From the NCBI RefSeq assembly GCF_001971585.1, contig NZ_CP019323.1:2222053-2286052 (forward strand): a DNA stretch of 64,000 nucleotides, given 5' to 3'. This DNA is from Companilactobacillus allii. GTDB taxonomy: Bacteria > Bacillota > Bacilli > Lactobacillales > Lactobacillaceae. A program made the position numbers and the translations under genes. How positions within the stretch are numbered: the first letter of the stretch is position 1; every line of letters starts with the position of its first letter. Of the stretch, positions 59,112 through 64,000 are shown one piece after another. The notes below the pieces were generated by a model. That model ran no database searches. It had not been told where the DNA came from and was given only the letters and a program-made list of their open reading frames with translations.

Positions 59112-60983
59112 TTACATTGCAACATTACCAGCAAATTGTGAATTATATAGATCTGCATAGAATCCATTCTTTGCCATTAATTCATCATGGTTACCTGTTT
59201 CAATAATTGAACCGTGATTCATAACGATAATACTGTCAGCATCACGTATAGTTGACAATCTGTGCGCCACAACAAAACTTGTTCTATTCTTCAATAATCT
59301 TTCCATAGCATGTTGAATATGAACTTCGGTTCTTGTATCAACTGAAGAAGTTGCTTCATCAAGAATCAGAATTTCTGGATTAGCAACAAAGGCTCTGGCA
59401 ATTGTAATTAATTGTCGTTGTCCTTGCGATATATTTGAAGCCTCTTCATTAAGAACAGTGTCATAACCATCTGGAAGTTGTCTTACGAAATTATCCACAT
59501 GGGCAGCTTTAGCAGCAGCAATGATATCTTCTTTTGTTGCATCCTCATTACTATATTTTAGATTATCATAGATTGAACCTGTAAAGAGCCATGTATCTTG
59601 AAGAACCATGGCATAGTGTTTTCTTACCTCTTCACGAGTCATATTTCTAACATCTTTACCATCGATCTTAACTGACCCACCACTTACATCATAGAAACGC
59701 TCTAATAAGTTAATGATAGTCGTCTTACCTGCACCAGTTGGCCCAACAATAGCGACCATTTCTCCTGGTTTAACGTGTAAATTATAGTCTTTAAGTAAGA
59801 TAGGTTTACCTTCATAACCAAATTCAACATGATCCAATGTAACCTTATCCTCTGTCTCAATATCAGGAACATCAACCTTTTCATTATTCATCTCTGGTTC
59901 ATCAATAATCTCAAAGATACGTTCTGCTGAGGCTATGGTTGCTTGAATGGTATTAGTTAAGTTAGCCAATTGAGAGATTGGCTGTGAAAACTGGTTCATA
60001 TATTGTAGAAAGGCTTGGATATCACCAAGTGGTAAATTACCATTTGCCACTGAAATACCACCATACATTGCTACAAAAACATAACCTAAATTATTTAAAA
60101 ATGTCATAAGTGGCATGACGATTCCTGAAATCATTTGAGCCTTCCAAGAAGCTTTATATAATTTGTCATTTTCACTTTCGAATACTTCAATTGAATCACT
60201 CTCATGATTAAAACTCTTAACAACAACATGTCCTGAATAATTCTCTTCAACTTGATTATTTAACAAACCAAGTGACTTTTGTTGTCTCTTAAAGAACTTC
60301 TGTGATTGTGGCGCGATAACACCAACAACCAACAAACTAACTGGAATAGTGGCTAATGCAATTAGCGTTAACTTCCAACTGATAGTAAACATCATCCACA
60401 AAACACCAATGAATGTAACTGTACTTGTAACAACTTGGGTAACACTTTGTTGCAATGTACCGGCAATATTATCCATATCATTGATAGCACGAGACATAAT
60501 ATCCCCATTAGAATGTGAATCATAATATCCAATTGGTAAACGTTCCATCTTTGCTTTTAAATCACGTCTCAACATAAAAACTGTTTTTTGTGATATACGA
60601 GTCATTGTGAACTGTTGCAAAAATGTAAACAGAGCTGAAGCCAAATACATCAACATAACAATTAAAATTATATGTTCAATCTTAGTAAAATTAATTGGTA
60701 ACTGACTGACCTGAATACCTGCTTTTTGTTGAGCAGCACCAGTCATAACTCCTTTGTATATCTCAGTAGTAGCTTCACCCAAAATCTTAGGAGTTCTAAT
60801 TTGGAAAATAGCTGAAGCAATCGCTAATGCCAAAACAATGACGATACCAACTACATAAGTTGACATGTATTTTGCTAAACGACCTGTTGTCTTCCAAAAG
60901 TTCTTTGGTTTAACAACTAAACCTGGACCATGTCCTGGTCCATGACCACCACTGGGTTGAGATTTAGTATCTTCTTTAGCCAT
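59112..60983 (-). CDS. ABC exporter half, canonical ATPase partner (LmrD-like)
   Basis: This 623-residue protein has an N-terminal Gly/His-rich stretch (GGHGPGHGPG), six membrane helices (about 35-330) and an ATPase domain with Walker A GPTGAGKTT (near 415), signature ISQGQ, Walker B LILDEATSS with the catalytic Glu and H-loop VVAHRLST. Its partner carries the degenerate site, so together they form a heterodimeric drug exporter of LmrCD type. The ATG overlaps the partner stop by 1 base. A palindromic repeat follows the gene. Confidence 0.92.
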   Translation of the reverse strand: MAKEDTKSQPSGGHGPGHGPGLVVKPKNFWKTTGRLAKYMSTYVVGIVIVLALAIASAIFQIRTPKILGEATTEIYKGVMTGAAQQKAGIQVSQLPINFTKIEHIILIVMLMYLASALFTFLQQFTMTRISQKTVFMLRRDLKAKMERLPIGYYDSHSNGDIMSRAINDMDNIAGTLQQSVTQVVTSTVTFIGVLWMMFTISWKLTLIALATIPVSLLVVGVIAPQSQKFFKRQQKSLGLLNNQVEENYSGHVVVKSFNHESDSIEVFESENDKLYKASWKAQMISGIVMPLMTFLNNLGYVFVAMYGGISVANGNLPLGDIQAFLQYMNQFSQPISQLANLTNTIQATIASAERIFEIIDEPEMNNEKVDVPDIETEDKVTLDHVEFGYEGKPILLKDYNLHVKPGEMVAIVGPTGAGKTTIINLLERFYDVSGGSVKIDGKDVRNMTREEVRKHYAMVLQDTWLFTGSIYDNLKYSNEDATKEDIIAAAKAAHVDNFVRQLPDGYDTVLNEEASNISQGQRQLITIARAFVANPEILILDEATSSVDTRTEVHIQHAMERLLKNRTSFVVAHRLSTIRDADSIIVMNHGSIIETGNHDELMAKNGFYADLYNSQFAGNVAM

Positions 60984-62704
60984 TACTTAGCCTCCTTAAT
61001 CTGGGACTCAATAATTTCTTGATAAGTCTTATTATTTTCTTTCAATTCTTCATGTGTTCCTAAACCGACCATTTTACCATCATCAAGCACAACAATTTGA
61101 TCTGCATCAGCAACAGTTGAAATTCTTTGTCCAACAATAACAACCACACATTTACTGATTGCTGAATCATTTTTAAGTGCTGTTCTAAGATTTAAATCAG
61201 TCTTGAAATCAAGTGCTGAGAACGAATCATCAAAGACATAGATTGAAGCGTCTTTAACAAGTGCTCTAGCAATAGCCAAACGTTGCTTTTGACCACCAGA
61301 GAAGTTATCCCCACCTTGTTCAACAATAGCATCAAGTTGACCATCTAGTTCTTTAACGAAGTCAGCCGCTTGAGCAACTTCAAGTGCATGCCAGATTTGG
61401 TCATCAGTTGCATCATCTTTACCATATGTCATATTTGTTCTTATCGTACCCTTAAACAAGATAGCTTTTTGTGGAACCATAGCAACTCTCTTGTTAATAT
61501 CCTCGGTATTCAAGGCTTTTACGTCGGTACCATTTAAACTTACGACACCTGTTTCAGAATCAAAGAACCTTGGAATCATGTTGATCAAGGTACTTTTACC
61601 TGAACCAGTACCACCAATAATAGCTAATGTTTGACCTGCGGTTACTTTGAAGTTTAAATTAGACAATGCAAGGTTTTCAGCGCCTGTATATCTAAAATTA
61701 ACGTCACTAAAACTAAGTGATGGAGCATCCTTTACTTTTGCTGGTTTAGCAACTGTATCAATAGTACTTTCAGTAGCAAAAACCTCTTGGATACGAGCAG
61801 CTGATGCTGAAGCACGAGGTACGAATACAAATACTAATGATAAAATCATAAAACTCATTAGGATCTGCATTGCATAAGTCATAAATGCAATCAAATTACC
61901 AACTTCCATTGATTGATTGGCAATATACTTAGCTCCCAACCAAGTAATCCCAACGTTGGTACCACTCATAATCAAAGTAACAATTGGAAACATCAATGCT
62001 ACAATTGTAAATACTTTGATTGCGTTGTTAGTATAATCAGCATTGGCCTCTTCAAAACGTCCTTGTTCAAATCCGTCTTGACGAAATGCCCTAATAACAC
62101 GCACTCCAGTTAAACCTTCACGGAAGATAAGGTTCAATCTATCTGTCTTCTTCTGCATTGCTTTGAACAATGGCACAGCAAAAAACATGACCAAACCAAC
62201 CAACACAATTAAAATTGGTATTGAGATAAGGAATATCTTGGTCATCTCAGAATTCTTTTGGTATGCCATAACACTTGCACCTATCAACATAATAGGTGCC
62301 ATGATCATCATACGAAGCATCATGATCATAACGTTTTGAATTTGAATAACATCATTAGTAGTTCTAGTTGTTAACGATGATGTATCAAAATTGTCAAATT
62401 CATCATTCGTGAAAAATAAAATCTTTTTAAATAAATCAGATCTTAATTTTTTACCTAACCCTTGTGAAGCTTGGGCAGCCATTAGAACATTTCCAACAGC
62501 TGCAATAACACTGACAATCGAAATTAATATCATTTTCGTTCCGGCATGTATAATATAATTAGTATCACCGGTTGAAACACCATTATTAACGATATCAGAT
62601 GTGATGTTAGGCAAATACAATGTGGTTATGACCTGTATAGTCATAAATACTACTGCACCAAGAACTTGCCACAAATTGATTCTGCCACGAGCAATCTTAA
62701 ACAA
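60983..62704 (-). CDS. ABC exporter half, degenerate-site partner (LmrC-like)
   Basis: This 573-residue protein has six membrane helices and an ATPase domain with Walker A GGTGSGKST (near 370), signature NFSGGQ, Walker B YVFDDSFS where Asp replaces the catalytic Glu, and an H-loop with Gln (VGQRIST). These changes mark the non-hydrolysing site of heterodimeric exporters. The start is TTG at 62704, 8 bases from GGAG; the GTG at 62713 overlaps that site. It is the first gene of the operon. Confidence 0.92.
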   Translation of the reverse strand: MFKIARGRINLWQVLGAVVFMTIQVITTLYLPNITSDIVNNGVSTGDTNYIIHAGTKMILISIVSVIAAVGNVLMAAQASQGLGKKLRSDLFKKILFFTNDEFDNFDTSSLTTRTTNDVIQIQNVMIMMLRMMIMAPIMLIGASVMAYQKNSEMTKIFLISIPILIVLVGLVMFFAVPLFKAMQKKTDRLNLIFREGLTGVRVIRAFRQDGFEQGRFEEANADYTNNAIKVFTIVALMFPIVTLIMSGTNVGITWLGAKYIANQSMEVGNLIAFMTYAMQILMSFMILSLVFVFVPRASASAARIQEVFATESTIDTVAKPAKVKDAPSLSFSDVNFRYTGAENLALSNLNFKVTAGQTLAIIGGTGSGKSTLINMIPRFFDSETGVVSLNGTDVKALNTEDINKRVAMVPQKAILFKGTIRTNMTYGKDDATDDQIWHALEVAQAADFVKELDGQLDAIVEQGGDNFSGGQKQRLAIARALVKDASIYVFDDSFSALDFKTDLNLRTALKNDSAISKCVVVIVGQRISTVADADQIVVLDDGKMVGLGTHEELKENNKTYQEIIESQIKEAK

Positions 62705-62730
62705 TCTATTCACTCCTTTATAAAAAACCC

Positions 62731-62760
62731 ATTATAGTATTAAAGCACTTATTAAAACAA
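62731..62760 (-). promoter_or_regulatory. ABC exporter promoter (TTGTTT, 18 bp, TATAAT)
   Basis: A perfect TATAAT (62731-62736) with TTGTTT 18 bases upstream lies 27 bases before the start codon, in a short divergent region shared with the CPBP gene. Confidence 0.65.
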
Positions 62761-62797
62761 AATACTAATAATAATTATCAATAAGGTGGTATACCCA

Positions 62798-63475
62798 TTG
62801 AACAATAAAATTAATACCCTCAATCCGATAAGAGGACTGCTTCGTATTATAGCATTTATATTACTATTTATTGCAGAACAAATTCCATTATCCATACTTA
62901 CTTTGACAAAAAAAGACTTAGGTCCAAAATATTCTGTCTATTTAAAAGTTGCACCTTTTGTCACATTGATACTATTGGCAATTGCATCATTTATAATATG
63001 GCTTGTCTTTAAACGCGCCCAAAAGTTCAAATCCATTAAGTTTAATAAATCCACTTGGATCATTATTATAATTGCAACCATCTTAGTTTTTGCGGTGAAC
63101 ATTATAACTGTTCCATTGATGAAAACCACTAACGACAATGTTGCTGCATTAGAATTAGTAGGTAAGAATAATATGCTTATTCTAGTCTTTTTTACAATAA
63201 TTGTCGCTCCAATTCTGGAGGAAATCATTTTCCGTGGAATATTTATGAATTGGTTCTTTGCTAATAATCCACTAGTATCAGTTCTATTAAGCGGGATTGT
63301 CTTTGGATACGTTCACGCTCCTTTTTCACCAAATATTGACTGGATATATGCATTATCAAAGATATTGCTTGGTATTATCCTTGCTGCAGTCTACTATCGA
63401 ACCAAAAATATTAAGGCAAGTATTACTGTTCACTTCTTGAATAACTTTCTTGCCATCATATCGGGTCTTATATAA
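62798..63475 (+). CDS. CPBP family intramembrane metalloprotease
   Basis: This 225-residue membrane protein has about six helices and the CPBP motifs in order: EEIIFRG (near 145), FGYVHAP and HFLNNF. The family (Abi/CAAX-like) includes prenyl proteases and bacteriocin self-immunity proteins; the substrate here is unknown. I start at TTG 62798, 8 bases after AAGGTGG; the GTG at 62786 lies inside that ribosome site. No bacteriocin gene is adjacent. It is followed directly by a small membrane protein gene. Confidence 0.88.
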   Translation: MNNKINTLNPIRGLLRIIAFILLFIAEQIPLSILTLTKKDLGPKYSVYLKVAPFVTLILLAIASFIIWLVFKRAQKFKSIKFNKSTWIIIIIATILVFAVNIITVPLMKTTNDNVAALELVGKNNMLILVFFTIIVAPILEEIIFRGIFMNWFFANNPLVSVLLSGIVFGYVHAPFSPNIDWIYALSKILLGIILAAVYYRTKNIKASITVHFLNNFLAIISGLI

Positions 63476-63685
63476 ATGAAAGAACACGACAAAAGAAAAT
63501 TAAATGAAGCATATCAAGATGTTTTAAGAAAGATTGTTATTTGGGGTGTATTATCCATGTTACTGTTGGCATCCTCAAAAATTACCGGTTGGATTATTAT
63601 GGAATTTGCCGGACTTATAAGTGTGGTTTATACAATTATTCTTGTTGGCATTCTATTTTATATAGCATTCATTAAGCGACGTTAA
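63476..63685 (+). CDS. Small two-helix membrane protein of unknown function
   Basis: I do not recognise this 69-residue protein. A charged N-terminus (MKEHDKRKLNEAYQDVLRK) precedes two hydrophobic segments (about 20-38 and 44-66) and a basic end (KRR). Its ATG directly follows the TAA stop of the CPBP gene, so translation is probably coupled, and the two likely act together or are co-regulated. Confidence 0.7.
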   Translation: MKEHDKRKLNEAYQDVLRKIVIWGVLSMLLLASSKITGWIIMEFAGLISVVYTIILVGILFYIAFIKRR

Positions 63686-63780
63686 TAACGTTGCTTTTTA
63701 TTTTTACTAATTTTTAATGACAGTGGATATTTATGAAATCAAGGTTAATCTCAAGCGGATTCTAGCAAACTTTTAAAAGC

Positions 63781-63830
63781 AAAAAGACCGATACATAAGG
63801 CTTTTACACCTTAATATCGGTCTTTAGTTT
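63781..63830 (+). terminator. Terminator after the CPBP operon
   Basis: AAAGACCGATA (63783-63793) pairs with TATCGGTCTTT (63815-63825), extended by TAAGG with CCTTA, around a loop of about 8 bases. It lies about 95 bases after the last gene, and A- and T-rich flanks suit both directions. Confidence 0.75.
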
Positions 63831-64000
63831 TAACCTATAAATCACAAACTATCACCCGTATGGGGGTTTATCCCCCACTTATGAAACACTAGCAATACCA
63901 AGGTGTTCAAGGGTTTAAAGCGCTATAATGTGCCCGTGGCTCATCTCGTGGCTCAACTATTTAAAATAGGGAGCAGAATTGACTTCGTTAGTCTTAATTG
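63831..64000. other. Window end: no supported gene
   Basis: This stretch holds a small GGGGGTTTATCCCCC hairpin (about 63863-63877) and a direct repeat GTGGCTCA (63936-63943 and 63948-63955). I see no complete gene. Short open frames reach the window edge on both strands but are too short to support. Confidence 0.5.

Noticed and set aside
63953-64000. End of a minus-strand gene reaching the window edge
   Set aside because: Only 15 open codons are visible, which is expected by chance; there is no recognisable motif.

Overview
The window is a stretch of housekeeping chromosome from a low-GC, rod-shaped member of the Lactobacillaceae. The evidence is the order and content of the genes. There is a full division and cell-wall (dcw) cluster running from mraZ to divIVA, mreBCD is joined to minCD, and there is a second MreB paralogue. 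The F1Fo ATPase sits between upp and murA, and several lactobacillus-type small families are present (DUF1831, DUF2969, DUF4044, DUF1146, EpuA). The genus cannot be fixed from the sequence alone. No tRNA, rRNA, CRISPR array, insertion sequence or prophage gene was recognised.

Layout. Positions 1-7.8 kb hold tRNA thiolation and sulfur genes (mnmA start, DUF1831, cysteine desulfurase), mtnN, a Nudix hydrolase, an MFS exporter, a cold-shock protein with an acidic tail, and ileS under an isoleucine T-box. Positions 8.0-21.2 kb are the dcw cluster, with an array of GTGG repeats in front of mraZ. Positions 21.4-27 kb hold a DUF4044 microprotein, thiT under a TPP riboswitch, minD-minC-mreD-mreC-mreB and radC. 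Positions 27-33.7 kb hold folC, valS under a T-box, thiI and a second cysteine desulfurase. Positions 33.7-40.2 kb hold ezrA, rpsD with a probable S4 autoregulatory leader, a DUF1054 gene, rarA, a universal stress gene and an RRNPP-type regulator. Positions 40.3-45.2 kb hold an orphan gcvH-like gene, rodA, DUF2969, a frame-broken yidD, an EpuA-like gene, an mreB paralogue, murA and DUF1146. Positions 45.4-52.6 kb are the atp operon and upp. Positions 52.7-59 kb hold sua5, prmC, prfA, tdk, murT and a serine hydrolase bounded by repeats. Positions 59.1-63.7 kb hold a heterodimeric ABC exporter, a CPBP protease and a small membrane protein.

The genes fit together as a growth module. They cover septal and lateral wall synthesis (FtsZ/FtsA/SepF/DivIVA/EzrA, MreB/RodA, MurA/MurD/MurG/MraY/MurT), placement of the division site (MinCD), translation (IleS, ValS, RF1 with PrmC, S4, RsmH), tRNA modification (MnmA, ThiI, Sua5, each sulfur enzyme beside its own desulfurase) and energy (ATP synthase). 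Control is largely by RNA: two T-boxes, a TPP riboswitch, a probable r-protein leader, and many intrinsic terminators, several folded into the ends of coding sequences.

The least ordinary parts are the repeat-bounded serine hydrolase locus (57.7-59.1 kb), the 8-A frame break in yidD, the acidic-tailed cold-shock protein, MurT without an adjacent GatD, the orphan GcvH beside RodA, and the alternative pairings in the rpsD leader. I did not find a clearly new multi-gene system. The 57.7-59.1 kb locus is the best candidate for something undescribed.
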